A DNA stretch of 64,000 bases from Rhodophyticola sp. CCM32 (lineage in GTDB: Bacteria; Pseudomonadota; Alphaproteobacteria; Rhodobacterales; Rhodobacteraceae), in the NCBI RefSeq assembly GCF_004751985.1, contig NZ_CP038492.1, forward strand, positions 2,976,001 to 3,040,000. The letters are read 5' to 3'. Both the position numbers and the translations under genes were made by a program. The notes beneath the pieces were generated by a model. The model was not told where the DNA came from, ran no database searches, and saw only the letters and a program-made list of their open reading frames with translations. The first letter of the stretch is position 1. Each line of letters starts with the position of its first letter. Positions 24,249 through 33,652 of the stretch are shown piece by piece.

Positions 24249-25552
24249 GGGTATCCCGGCTCTGCCGCAGAGGGATCGGCCTGATGCGTTTCACCCGCGT
24301 CGCGCGCAATCCCTGTCTGATAGCTGGCATAGGGCACATCGCGCAGTTTCGCGAAGGTGACGACCGGCAACACCCAGTACAGGCTGTTATGGAGCAGCAG
24401 GAAAGACCCTGCCACATTGCCGATAAGCGCAAACAGGATGACCGAGAGCGCGAGCACGGATATCTCGGGCTCGACCCCCTGCATCAGGCTACGGAACGCC
24501 AGCGTGCCAAGCCACAGCATGAACACAAGGGTCAGACCCAGACCCACCGCGCCGATATCGACGGCGAGATCAAGAAAGCCGTTATGGGCATGGCCCACTT
24601 CGATGCCCGTCAGACCGGCAAGACGGGGGCCGACAATCTGCCATCCCGCACCATAGCCGCCGCCAAGCACCCCGTGGCCGCCAAGGGACAGGATCACACC
24701 TTCCCAAATCTCGGTCCGCCCGGTCAGGGTGGCGTCGCGGCCCAGCAGGCCCAGAACATATTCAAAGACCAGTTGCGCCGAAAGCGCTGCAATGATGGCG
24801 AAGGGCAGGGCAACCACCAGCATGATGGACCGCCCGGCAGGAGATATGCGCCGCATCAGCAAAAGTGCTGCCACCGAGGTCGGCACGGTTGAGGCCAGAA
24901 GCGTGGCCTGGGAGGAACTGGATTGCGTGATCATCACAATCGCGATGCCGATCAGCGGGATCATCCCCCAGCGCAGATATCGTCCGCCGACGCCAAAGAC
25001 GAACCCCATGACAAGGATCGCCGTGCTGAGTGCGGTCAGCCGGCCAAAATCGTTCTTGTGGCCGAACAGGCCGCGCCAGCTGCCCGCGTGATGGGCGTTG
25101 ATGATATCATAGGATTGGTGAATGCCGCGCGTCGGCTGAATCTGGATGATCGCGAAATTCACCGCGATGATAGAGACGGCCATCGTCACCACAAGCTGGA
25201 AAATCTGGATCGGCGTGAAGCGGAAGACCAGCCAGAAGGCAAAGGCGGTGGTCAGTCCCAGACTGCCCGCGCGACGCAGGGTGAGGGAGGTATCTTCGGT
25301 CCATCCCAGGGACATCACAGCCAGAAGAACCGGCAAGAGGGCGGGCCAGTACAGGCCAAGGACACGGGGGATGGAATTGGGTGTGAACAACAGTGCCACG
25401 ACCGAATACAGCCCCAGCGCCGCGCCGATGGCCTGTACCAGTGGCGCGGTTGCAGAGCCTTGCGGCGTCAGAAAAGAGGTCAGCGTGCCGGACATGAAAA
25501 ACAGACCGAACAGCGCAATACCGTATTCCACCAGCCTTGAAAGAGATGTCAT
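24245..25552 (-). CDS. O-antigen ligase/Wzy-like polymerase
   Basis: 435 aa, with about ten to twelve hydrophobic helices and the Wzy_C/O-antigen ligase region: 'LTGRTEIWEGVILSLGGHGVLG' shortened to 'TGRTEIWEGVILSLGGHGV', then 'GHAHNGFLDLAVDIGAVGL', with the conserved 'RTxIW' and 'HNGFL' motifs in the large periplasmic loop. It polymerises flipped repeat units in a Wzx/Wzy pathway. It overlaps the GT4 genes on both sides by 4 bp, so the three genes form one tight unit. Confidence 0.85.
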   Translation of the reverse strand: MTSLSRLVEYGIALFGLFFMSGTLTSFLTPQGSATAPLVQAIGAALGLYSVVALLFTPNSIPRVLGLYWPALLPVLLAVMSLGWTEDTSLTLRRAGSLGLTTAFAFWLVFRFTPIQIFQLVVTMAVSIIAVNFAIIQIQPTRGIHQSYDIINAHHAGSWRGLFGHKNDFGRLTALSTAILVMGFVFGVGGRYLRWGMIPLIGIAIVMITQSSSSQATLLASTVPTSVAALLLMRRISPAGRSIMLVVALPFAIIAALSAQLVFEYVLGLLGRDATLTGRTEIWEGVILSLGGHGVLGGGYGAGWQIVGPRLAGLTGIEVGHAHNGFLDLAVDIGAVGLGLTLVFMLWLGTLAFRSLMQGVEPEISVLALSVILFALIGNVAGSFLLLHNSLYWVLPVVTFAKLRDVPYASYQTGIARDAGETHQADPSAAEPGYP

Positions 25553-26676
25553 ATGGCAGCCCTCGCAAGAAAGGCATCCGCGATCTGGCTGATCTCATAG
25601 CGCCGGGCGATATGGGCGATGCGCTGTCGGTCAAGATCGGCCTTTGCGCCATCGCGGGAGGCAAGGACATCGCCGATCACCCGGGCCATCGCCTCGGCAT
25701 CGGCGACAGGCACGATCCGGTCCGGGAAATCCGCGCCCATGATCTCGCGCGCGCCACCGCCCGCGCAATCGGTGGAAATGGCGGGAACACCTGCCGCGAC
25801 AGCCTCGATCAGCGCGTTCGGGAAGCCTTCGGTCAGGGAACTGATCAGGAAGAGATCGGCGCGCACCAGATAGGCAAACCGGTTCATCCGAAAGCCCAGA
25901 AAATCGACCCGGTCGCTGATGCCATATTCCCGGGCCAGCGCCTCAAGCGCGGCACGGTCTGGCCCGTCACCCAGCACCAGAAGTCTCAGATCGGGGGCGG
26001 ATGCGGCCAGCGCGGCCAGCATGGTGCGATAGTCTTTCTGCGGCATAAGCCGGCCGATCGCGACGGCAACCGGCCTGTCTTCGTCAAGCCAGGGATGATC
26101 GGCAGGTTCGTCGCGGGCGGCCTCGATCTGTGCCAGATCGGGGGCCGGGTTGTGGATGACACCGGTTTTGTCTGCCTCAAGCCCCGCCACAAGGGCAATA
26201 TCATGTGTCACCCCGGCGGTGTTGCCGATGACCGCATAGGCTTTGGGATAGAGCCAGCGCACAAGTCTGGTGATCAGCACACGGCGCATCGGGCCAAGAC
26301 CACGGCTGAAAACGCTGTACTGGTTCCTCTCACACACGATCATCCGTGTGCCTGTTCTTGCAAACCGTGCGGCCAGAAGCGCGGCGAGATTGGTGCGCGT
26401 CAGGGCCGAGATCAGAACCGAAGGCCGCGCCGATTTCAGATAGGCCACAAGCCGTGGCACCGCCTGCACCGCGCGCCGGGTGCCAAGCGAATGCAGCGTC
26501 ACATCACCCGATAACAGATCGCGCAGCGGGCCAGCCTCATGATTGACGATGAAATGAACATCCCGCCCGCGAGACGCGATATGGTTGGCCAGGCGGATGA
26601 AAATACGCTCGGCGCCACCGCCGGCAAAAGACGGCAGATAGAAATGTACAGCATCGTGCTGTGCCAAAGGCACCAT
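25549..26676 (-). CDS. Glycosyltransferase family 4
   Basis: 375 aa, GT-B fold. N-terminal 'VHFYLPSFAGGGAERIFIRL', donor-domain 'VAIGRLMPQKDYRTMLAAL', 'LLVLGDGPDRAALEALA' and 'EGFPNALIEAVAAGVPAIS' (EX7E). ATG 26676 is used; the frame extends to a TTG at 26688. It is the first gene of the minus-strand operon GT4-wzy-GT4 and is divergent from wzx (26893). It shares about the same architecture as the enzyme at 23034-24248 and probably adds another residue of the repeat unit. Confidence 0.85.
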   Translation of the reverse strand: MVPLAQHDAVHFYLPSFAGGGAERIFIRLANHIASRGRDVHFIVNHEAGPLRDLLSGDVTLHSLGTRRAVQAVPRLVAYLKSARPSVLISALTRTNLAALLAARFARTGTRMIVCERNQYSVFSRGLGPMRRVLITRLVRWLYPKAYAVIGNTAGVTHDIALVAGLEADKTGVIHNPAPDLAQIEAARDEPADHPWLDEDRPVAVAIGRLMPQKDYRTMLAALAASAPDLRLLVLGDGPDRAALEALAREYGISDRVDFLGFRMNRFAYLVRADLFLISSLTEGFPNALIEAVAAGVPAISTDCAGGGAREIMGADFPDRIVPVADAEAMARVIGDVLASRDGAKADLDRQRIAHIARRYEISQIADAFLARAAI

Positions 26677-26892
26677 TCCAAGACCCAATCAATTTTGTTG
26701 CCCGGCCACCACACCAGTGAGCAGGCTATAAATCCGTTAAGAAATCACATCAATAGCCCAGTGTTGACTCCTCACAGGCGGTAAGGCAAGTCTGCTGCGC
26801 AATAGATTGCTGCGAGGCAGCATTTTGTTCAGATATTATGAAACCAGCACAGTCGCCACCCTGTTACGGGCGCGCAAGCGCGAGGCACGCCG

Positions 26893-28428
26893 ATGACCGG
26901 GCTTGAGGGCACAGCGCCCGGCGGCGAAGACCCGCCGAACCGCAAAGACCGCAACCTGACCCGCAAGACCCTGGGGAATTTTCTCTGGATGTTCGGGGGC
27001 GGCGGGGTTGAGGCCGTACTCAAGATTGTTGTGCTGATTGTCCTTGCCCGCTTGCTTCTGCCTGCGGAATTCGGCCTTGTCAGCGCGGCCCTGACCGTGG
27101 TGGCCCTGGCCGAGGTGACCGGGCGGATCGGTGTCGCCCCGTCCATCGTGCAGATCAAAACCCTGACCCGCGATCATGTGGCAACCGGCATGGTGGCCAC
27201 GCTTGTGATGGGTCTTCTGATGGCCGGGATTGTCTATTTCCTGGCCGGTCCCATCGCGGTTCTGTACCGGATGCCCGAGCTGAAACCCTTTGTTGAGGTC
27301 TTTGCGCTGCTGTTCCTGATCAAGGGGGCGGGGCTTGTCAGTGATGCACTTTTGCAACGCAATATGCGGTTCCGGGAACTCGCACTGATCCGGCTGGCCA
27401 GCTATCTGTTTGGATATGCCGCTGTTGCGATTGTGCTGGCGGTGCTGGATTTCGGGGCCTGGGCGCTTGTTCTGGGCCAGCTGGCGCAGGCCGGGTTGCA
27501 GACCCTGCTCTATTTCCTGTTTGCCCGCGACGGGCTGGCCTTCGGGTTCAGATGGGCCACTTTCACCACGATGTTCCGCTTTGGTTTCGGCGTCACCCTG
27601 ACCCAGATCGGCAATTACATCTCGCAGAACGCGGATTACTTCGTTGTCGGCAGATGGCTGGGGGCGGATGCGCTTGGCTATTACTCGCGGGCCTATCTGC
27701 TGTTGAAGCAACCGGCGCAACTGGTGGGCCGGATGGGCGATCAGGTTCTGTTTCCGGCACTTGCCACGATTCAGGATGACAGGCCGCGCATGGAACGGGC
27801 GCTGAACCGGGCCCTGTCGCTGGTGGCGATGACGCAGGTGCCGCTGAGCGTGCTTCTGGTTGTCACCGCGCCCGAGATCATTCTGACGCTGATGGGTCCG
27901 CAATGGGGGCCGGCGGTTCTGCCCTTTCAGATACTGGTGGGGGTTCTGTTCTTCCGCACCGCCTATAAATTCGTGGGCGCGATCCTGCGGGCGGCAGGCA
28001 AGGTTTATGTGGCCGCGCTTTGGCAATGGAGCCATGCAGCGGCGGTTCTGGCGGGCGCGATCTTTGGTCAGGCTTTCGGGCTTTGGGGGGTGTCCCTGGG
28101 CGTGTCGGGCGCGGTGATCTTCTGCCATCTCTTCGGGTTGTTCCTTGTCCACAGGGTGATCGGTGTGGGCAGCCGGGACTGCATGATCCGGCTGGTGGTG
28201 TATGCCGGTCTGGGCGCGGTTTTCGCGCTGGCGCTGATCCCGGCGAAAGCGGCACTGATGACCCTGGGAGGAGAAGGCATTTGGCTGCTTGTCATCCTCT
28301 GCGGCGGGTTCGGTCTGGCCTATCTGGGCCTGTTCGCCGCAATGCCGAAACTCTTCGGCCCCGAAGGCGAAATTCTCAGAGAGCAATTGACTAGGGTTCT
28401 GCGCCGCAAACGCGGCAAGCAGAGCTAG
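26893..28428 (+). CDS. Polysaccharide flippase, Wzx/MOP superfamily
   Basis: 511 aa with about 12-14 predicted membrane helices and the MOP polysaccharide-transporter pattern: 'NLTRKTLGNFLWMFGGGGVEA', 'YRMPELKPFVEVFAL', 'SQNADYFVVGRWLGADALGYYSRAY' shortened to 'DYFVVGRWLGADALGYYSRA', which is typical of the PST/Wzx branch. It flips lipid-linked repeat units to the periplasm for the Wzy-like polymerase. It is followed after 18 bp by the second sulfotransferase gene, suggesting that sulfation and flipping are coordinated. Confidence 0.9.
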   Translation: MTGLEGTAPGGEDPPNRKDRNLTRKTLGNFLWMFGGGGVEAVLKIVVLIVLARLLLPAEFGLVSAALTVVALAEVTGRIGVAPSIVQIKTLTRDHVATGMVATLVMGLLMAGIVYFLAGPIAVLYRMPELKPFVEVFALLFLIKGAGLVSDALLQRNMRFRELALIRLASYLFGYAAVAIVLAVLDFGAWALVLGQLAQAGLQTLLYFLFARDGLAFGFRWATFTTMFRFGFGVTLTQIGNYISQNADYFVVGRWLGADALGYYSRAYLLLKQPAQLVGRMGDQVLFPALATIQDDRPRMERALNRALSLVAMTQVPLSVLLVVTAPEIILTLMGPQWGPAVLPFQILVGVLFFRTAYKFVGAILRAAGKVYVAALWQWSHAAAVLAGAIFGQAFGLWGVSLGVSGAVIFCHLFGLFLVHRVIGVGSRDCMIRLVVYAGLGAVFALALIPAKAALMTLGGEGIWLLVILCGGFGLAYLGLFAAMPKLFGPEGEILREQLTRVLRRKRGKQS

Positions 28429-28446
28429 AGCAGGCAGGAGAGCGCG

Positions 28447-29067
28447 ATGCCGGCATTCCGTTTTGATGGCAAACTGATCCTTTTTCTTCACATCCCCAAG
28501 GCGGGAGGGACGTCGATCGAGGCCTGGCTTTCGGAACAGGCCCCCGAAAGCCTGTACCAGAAACACCGGCCCAAGGTCTTTCCCTGCGTGCCGCAGCATT
28601 TTCACGGCGCCCTGATCGACACGCTGTTTGCGCCGGGGTTTTTCGATTATTCCTTCTGCGTCACCCGCAACCCCTATGCGCGTATTCTCAGCGAATATAA
28701 TTACCGCATCACCCGCCCGCGCCTGAAAAACAAGATCCTGCCGAAACCGTCTTTTGAACGCTGGCTGAACCGGGCGTTTTCAGGGTTCGGGCGCAACCCC
28801 TATGTTCATTCCAACCACATCCGGCCCCAGCATGAGTACATGATCAGGGATACGGAGTTTTTCAGGCTGGAAGACGGGCTTGACCCCCTGCGCGACCGTC
28901 TTGCCACGCTGACCGGTGTCATATTGCAGGCCGATGTGCCGCGCAAAAACCCCTCGATCAAGACCGCAACCGCCATCCCCGAAGCGGCGGCGGCCCGAAT
29001 CCACAGCTTTTACGCAAAGGATTTTGACCTGTTCGGCTATGACCCGGACAGTTGGCGCGATCTCTAA
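28447..29067 (+). CDS. Sulfotransferase family 2-like protein
   Basis: 206 aa. The PAPS-binding loop is 'LFLHIPKAGGTSIEAWL' and the 3'-phosphate site 'FCVTRNPYARILSEYNY', the pattern of the Sulfotransfer_2 family (polysaccharide O-sulfotransferases). Cytoplasmic, no membrane anchor. It is co-transcribed with wzx and is of a different family from the enzyme at 18372-19223, so the polymer may carry sulfate at two positions. Confidence 0.8.
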   Translation: MPAFRFDGKLILFLHIPKAGGTSIEAWLSEQAPESLYQKHRPKVFPCVPQHFHGALIDTLFAPGFFDYSFCVTRNPYARILSEYNYRITRPRLKNKILPKPSFERWLNRAFSGFGRNPYVHSNHIRPQHEYMIRDTEFFRLEDGLDPLRDRLATLTGVILQADVPRKNPSIKTATAIPEAAAARIHSFYAKDFDLFGYDPDSWRDL

Positions 29068-29083
29068 AACACCGGCCCAAAAT

Positions 29084-29202
29084 TCTGCAACATATATGCA
29101 CTGCGCAGAGGGCAGCGCCCGACCCGTGGGGTCGGGTCAGGCGCTGCCCGGCGGTGCCGCCGGGCGAAAAGGTGATAAGGCGTGGCACAGAATTTGAGTC
29201 TG
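29084..29202 (+). repeat. Diverged copy D of the GC-rich repeat
   Basis: Directly after the sulfotransferase stop, TCTGCAACATATATGCACTG and the hairpin GCCCGGCGGTGCCGCCGGGC match the middle of copies A-C, but the flanks differ (a second hairpin GACCCGTGGGGTC replaces part). The hairpin may act as the terminator of the wzx-sulfotransferase operon. Confidence 0.6.
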
Positions 29203-29215
29203 GCCCTCAAAGTGA

Positions 29216-30592
29216 TCACCACCGGCGCCGCCGCAACCGCCGCCCGTTCCAGTAGAACCGGCCGCTGGTTTCGGTGTCGTTGATCCTGACATTCACCAGT
29301 TCAATCTCACCCGGTGTTCCGGTCGCCAGGGACACGCCTTCGGTATGGGTGATCACGCCCCCCTCGATTTTCAGCGTCGCGTCCCGGTCGCGGTCGGTTC
29401 CGCCGCCAAAGCGGATCGGCGACATATCCCCGGTCGAATGCAGGGTACAGTCCCGCGCGGTCAGATTGCCCGCCACCCAAAGGCAGGAGCCTTCGTTGAA
29501 GGGCCGCGACACCGGCTCGGTCAGGGTGCAGTTCTCGATCAGATTACCGGCATTATGGCTCCAGATGCGGATGCCAAGCTTGCAACGGGTGGCGGTGCAG
29601 TTGGTCATGTGGACGCCGTCGGATTTCAGGTCAAACCCCCCGTCGCCCATATCTTCCGCATGGCAATCCGCGATCCGCACATCACGGGTGTCTTCCTCAA
29701 GCACGATGCCATCGCCCTGAATATAGGACGACCCGCGTTCTTCCGCGGCAAGCGTGTTTACTGCTTTGGCCAACCGGATATTGCGAAACCCGAGGTCATG
29801 GCCCCGGGTCACACTGATGATCTGGCAGACCGCGCCGCCGCCGCCGTCAAGAAAATCGGCGTCGAGATCCAGATCGCAAAACGCGGCCTCTGACAGGTCA
29901 AAGAACCGCGCGAACCCCCGGATCAGGCCAAGGGCGGTGCAGCGTTCGACAACAAGCCCTTCGATACATGTCCCCCGCTCTGTTTCGATCACCCGCCCGG
30001 CACGGCGCGCATGAATGTCGGAAAAGCTGAGGTTTTGCACCATATCCCCGGCATCAATCTTGAAAAACCCGTCGCCGCCGGAGCGGTCAAAAACCGGGCC
30101 CGAGATACGCAGATGCGCACTGTCCGACCCGAAAACCAGAAACGGCGCACCGCCCAGATTGGGCCTTTCCCCGGGCCGGATGTCATGGCCGGTCATCTCA
30201 AACAGCGGCGGATCGGTATAGGTCTGCGGCTGATGAACCGCCCCGTCCCCATCGCGTGCCCCGAATGCAAGGCAAAGCGGGTCTGTCTCTGTCCCCGCCT
30301 GACCCCACAGCATTTGCTGACCTGTCCAGAGATGGGGCAGATCAGGCTCAGCGACCCCGAAAAGACAGGATTGCGCATGCTCTGCCTGTGCCGCAATGGC
30401 GCTTGCCCGGCGAAACCCGGCGGCATCGGCCCAGGTCGCCCCGGTTCCAGCACCCTGACTGCGGGGCAGAAAATGCAATGCGTCAGGATTGGTGGGCGTT
30501 GCCTTCCCCCTGACGGGACCCAGTATGCCCGCTGTCGAGGACAGAAGACCGGCGATAAACAACCGCCGCCCGATGCGTCGGGGCGCGATCAT
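29216..30592 (-). CDS. Exported right-handed beta-helix protein
   Basis: About 458 aa. It starts with a Tat-like signal ('RRIGRRLFIAGLLSSTAG') and has a parallel beta-helix body (from about 120) with repeated N-ladder turns such as 'CHAEDMGDGGFDLKSDGVHMT' shortened to 'EDMGDGGFDLKSDGV' and 'NLIENCTLTEPVSRPF'. The fold is that of pectate lyases and polysaccharide epimerases/lyases; a catalytic site cannot be assigned. ATG 30592 is chosen since the preceding GT4 gene stops at 30600, 7 nt away. It likely acts on the polymer in the periplasm or outside. Confidence 0.75.
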   Translation of the reverse strand: MIAPRRIGRRLFIAGLLSSTAGILGPVRGKATPTNPDALHFLPRSQGAGTGATWADAAGFRRASAIAAQAEHAQSCLFGVAEPDLPHLWTGQQMLWGQAGTETDPLCLAFGARDGDGAVHQPQTYTDPPLFEMTGHDIRPGERPNLGGAPFLVFGSDSAHLRISGPVFDRSGGDGFFKIDAGDMVQNLSFSDIHARRAGRVIETERGTCIEGLVVERCTALGLIRGFARFFDLSEAAFCDLDLDADFLDGGGGAVCQIISVTRGHDLGFRNIRLAKAVNTLAAEERGSSYIQGDGIVLEEDTRDVRIADCHAEDMGDGGFDLKSDGVHMTNCTATRCKLGIRIWSHNAGNLIENCTLTEPVSRPFNEGSCLWVAGNLTARDCTLHSTGDMSPIRFGGGTDRDRDATLKIEGGVITHTEGVSLATGTPGEIELVNVRINDTETSGRFYWNGRRLRRRRW

Positions 30593-30599
30593 TCGGGGG

Positions 30600-31727
30600 T
30601 CACCCCCCTGCGGCTTCGGCAGGCTGCGGATCATGGAGAAGATCATAGATATCTGCAGTGTGACGCGCAATTGACGTCCAGTTGAACGCAGCCAGAAGCT
30701 CAATCGCGGGCAGGCCAAGCGCATCTGTGCGCAACCGCTCTGCCAGCGCGTCCACATCGCGGACGGGAAAGTAATGGTCCTGCGGCAATCCCAGGTCGCG
30801 ATTGGGCACGATATCGCTCAGCAAAAGCGGGGCGCCCATCGCCCAGGCTTCCAGCGCCGCAATCGGCAGGCCTTCGTGATGGGAGGCAAGAATGAAAAGC
30901 CGAGTCTTTACCAGAAGCTGCGCCACCTCTGCCTGTGGCAGGGTGCCGGTCATCAGCAGGTTGTCGTGATCCAGCGCGGCCAGTTCCTGATCATGGTCCG
31001 AATTGCTTTGCCCGCCCACGATCACCAGCGGCAGATCGGTGCCCGACGCTTTATGCGCGCGGATCAGATCAGCAAACCCCTTTTCAGGCACAAGCCGCCC
31101 GACGGAGATGATGTATTTGCCTTCGGACAGGTCGAATTTCTGCAGAACCGCATCACCATCGGCGGCAAGCCCGCGCGCCACGATATGATCTGCCCCATTG
31201 GGGATATAGTGGATGCGATCCGCGCGACCGGGATAATCCTGTTTCAGCCGCTCTGCCAGCGAGGGGGAAACCGCGATGACCCGTTTGGCGCTTGCAACAC
31301 CGATCCGTTCCCCAAAGCGGAGGATCGTGCGAGCAAAGGAATTCCACTTGTCGCGGAGAAAATCATCCCCGTGATGGGTGAGGATCACCGGCATGCCCAA
31401 AAGCCGCGCGAACGGGGCCAGCAGGCCGGGCCCGATGGCATGAATATGGACGCAATCGGCGCGTTCCCCGAACCGCGCGCGGATGATCGCAACAAATGTA
31501 TTGGTGATCGTTTCCAGATATTTGTTGCGCAGGGCAAAGGCCGGAACCACACGTATGCCCGCACTGGTTTCATAGGGTTTTTTGCCGATATAGGGCGTGC
31601 GGCCATAGACGACGATATCAAGATCGGGCCGCGCGCGGGCCAGCCTTTCATACAGGTTCTCACAATGTGTCTCGATCCCGCCCGATACATCCGGCAGGCC
31701 GCGTAGACCGATAACACAAACCTTCAT
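30600..31727 (-). CDS. Glycosyltransferase family 4
   Basis: 375 aa, GT-B. 'CVIGLRGLPDVSGGIETHCE' is the N-terminal signature of rhamnosyl/galactosyl-type GT4 enzymes; the donor domain has 'ISVGRLVPEKGFADLIRAHK' and 'EGLPIAALEAWAMGAPLLLS' (EX7E). ATG 31727 fits the N-terminal beta strand; the longer frame to 31799 adds residues not found in the family. It lies upstream of the beta-helix gene at 29216-30592 and is likely co-transcribed. Confidence 0.85.
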   Translation of the reverse strand: MKVCVIGLRGLPDVSGGIETHCENLYERLARARPDLDIVVYGRTPYIGKKPYETSAGIRVVPAFALRNKYLETITNTFVAIIRARFGERADCVHIHAIGPGLLAPFARLLGMPVILTHHGDDFLRDKWNSFARTILRFGERIGVASAKRVIAVSPSLAERLKQDYPGRADRIHYIPNGADHIVARGLAADGDAVLQKFDLSEGKYIISVGRLVPEKGFADLIRAHKASGTDLPLVIVGGQSNSDHDQELAALDHDNLLMTGTLPQAEVAQLLVKTRLFILASHHEGLPIAALEAWAMGAPLLLSDIVPNRDLGLPQDHYFPVRDVDALAERLRTDALGLPAIELLAAFNWTSIARHTADIYDLLHDPQPAEAAGG

Positions 31728-31831
31728 CCAAATTGCCTTTTCAAACAGCGCGGGCGCGACAGACTCGCGCCTTATAAAATCATCTGGAAAGTCGCGCATT
31801 CCGCAACGGCATGCAAGGCAGACTGGCCGGA

Positions 31832-33652
31832 TCAGAAGAAATCATCAGAGATGGACGAGGCGCCTGAATCGCTGCCGTCATCAGAACCCAAAAGCCATGG
31901 GGTGAGACCCGCACCGTCGCCATCTGAGGCAGCCGCTGGTGCAGCAAGCGGGATATCGGCCATAAGCGCCATTTCGGCAGATGCGGGGCCATCCTGGAAA
32001 ACAAAGGTATCACCCGCTTCCGCGCCGCTCACGCCTGCCGGCCCGTAAGAGATATCGGCCCCGGCAGAGCGATCCAGCAGCCAATCCCCCCCTTCGAACG
32101 TGTTGCCTGCAAAATAGATGTCATCCGCATACCAGGTCTCGTGAAATTTGGAGGAGTCATCAATCGTGACAACCTTATCCGCATTTGTGACGCTGTTGTT
32201 CAGGACCGCGACATTCTGGGCCCCGATCACGCGGATCGCCGTGTTGTCGGCCCCGTCGATCATATTGCCCGAGAAGGTGACATTGCGCGCCTCATAGGCG
32301 TTTCCCGATTCGACAAAATCAGGCGGGTAGAATTTCAGCGGGCTGTAGCCGCCGATCTCGACCGCGTTTTTGCCGATGTCGGAAAACGCGTTGCCGGTGA
32401 TCTCGATATCGCTCGACCCGCCCTTGATCATCAGGGCAATATTGGGGATGTCGCGCATCTCGTTCTGCGCAATATAGGCGCCGCTGACCCCCACAAAATC
32501 AATCGCCGCTTCGCCGTTGCCGCCGCCAGTGATCAGATTGTCGGTGATGGTGATATCAACGGATTTGCTGGCCTTGATGCCATCGCCTTCGCCGCGATGA
32601 ATGACGTTATTGGCAATGACGATGTTGCTGGCCGGATCGGTGTTGGAGCTTTGGGCATGTATCTGCACCACCTGACGGCTCGGGTTGTCGGAGCCATAAA
32701 GTGTGAAGCCTTCAATGATGATGTTATCGGCCCCGGACACCCGAATCGTGTCTTTGGAGTCGTTATCGGGGTGAATCTCGACCGAGCCGGGGCCGTTTGC
32801 CGAGATCAGGCGGACCGGGTTGTCTTCCGTACCGCCCTGACGGAAGACAACATTCTCATGATATGTGCCCTCCCCCACCAGAATCGTATCGCCGGGCTCG
32901 GCCTCCTTGATGGCGTCATTGATCCGACCGAACGGGGAATCAACTGAACCATCCCCGCGCTTTGCGCCCTCGGCCACGTAGATAATGCGCCCTGCCGGCT
33001 CATTTTCCGGCGGTGTCGTCGGGGTGTCACCGGGTTCATCCGTTCCGCCCTGATCTTCCCCGGCATCTTCGTCGGTCTCTTCGGGTTGGTCATCCTCGGG
33101 CTCGGGTTCGTCCTCACCGCTTCCCGGCTCCGGGCTATCCTCCCCCGTCATCATATTGTCGCGGATCGTGACATCGGCGGATTTGCCCTGTTTAATCCCC
33201 TCACCATCCTCCCCGGGATGGATGATATTGTTGGCAATCACGATATTGTCGGCAAGGTCGGTGTCGGAATTCTTGTCTTCAATATGCACCGCGTAACGAT
33301 CCGCCTTTTCGGGCGCGTGGAGCGTAAACCCTTCGATAATGATATTATCAGCCCCGGAAATCCGGATCGTGTCCTGCGAGGTTTTATCCGGGTAAATCTC
33401 AACCGCGTCAGCGCCGTTTGCTGAAACCAGGCGGATCGGAGCATCCTCGGTGCCGCTGCGGCGGAAAACCAGATTCTCGTGATAGATGCCGTCAGCGACA
33501 ACAACTGTATCCCCGGGCTTGGCGGCTTTGATCGCATTTTTGATTCTGCCGTAAGGGGAGTCTTCGGAGCCGTCACCGCGCTTTGCGCCCTGTAAAACAT
33601 AGAGTATCCGGCCTGTCGGGTCGTTTGCGTTTGCCAAAGTGATCCCCGTCAA
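31832..33652 (-). CDS. Large acidic beta-helix protein with internal duplication, probably type I secreted
   Basis: 606 aa, Cys-free and rich in Asp/Glu. Two related units begin 'GRILYVLQGAKRGDGSEDSP' (about residue 14) and 'GRIIYVAEGAKRGDGSVDSP' (about 218), each leading into a beta-helix ('ADNIIIEGFTL', 'NIVIANN'), joined by a Glu/Asp/Pro linker. The second unit continues through five or more further turns. There is no N-terminal signal peptide and the C-terminus is acidic-hydrophobic ('GASSISDDFF'), as in type I secretion substrates. The start is TTG 33652 or a nearby TTG. Relatives act as lyases/epimerases or matrix proteins. Confidence 0.7.
   Translation of the reverse strand: MTGITLANANDPTGRILYVLQGAKRGDGSEDSPYGRIKNAIKAAKPGDTVVVADGIYHENLVFRRSGTEDAPIRLVSANGADAVEIYPDKTSQDTIRISGADNIIIEGFTLHAPEKADRYAVHIEDKNSDTDLADNIVIANNIIHPGEDGEGIKQGKSADVTIRDNMMTGEDSPEPGSGEDEPEPEDDQPEETDEDAGEDQGGTDEPGDTPTTPPENEPAGRIIYVAEGAKRGDGSVDSPFGRINDAIKEAEPGDTILVGEGTYHENVVFRQGGTEDNPVRLISANGPGSVEIHPDNDSKDTIRVSGADNIIIEGFTLYGSDNPSRQVVQIHAQSSNTDPASNIVIANNVIHRGEGDGIKASKSVDITITDNLITGGGNGEAAIDFVGVSGAYIAQNEMRDIPNIALMIKGGSSDIEITGNAFSDIGKNAVEIGGYSPLKFYPPDFVESGNAYEARNVTFSGNMIDGADNTAIRVIGAQNVAVLNNSVTNADKVVTIDDSSKFHETWYADDIYFAGNTFEGGDWLLDRSAGADISYGPAGVSGAEAGDTFVFQDGPASAEMALMADIPLAAPAAASDGDGAGLTPWLLGSDDGSDSGASSISDDFF

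Noticed and set aside
25537..26514. 325-aa ORF on the plus strand opposite a GT4 gene
   Set aside because: Antisense shadow of the GT4 gene with intact motifs.
26836..28605. 589-aa ORF on the minus strand opposite wzx
   Set aside because: It is the antisense shadow of the flippase gene; the translation is rich in His, Gln, Arg and Pro without domains, while the plus strand encodes a clear Wzx.
29084..29202. Considered as a CRISPR-like repeat
   Set aside because: The repeats are dispersed singly over tens of kilobases with no spacers; no CRISPR array or cas gene is present in the window.
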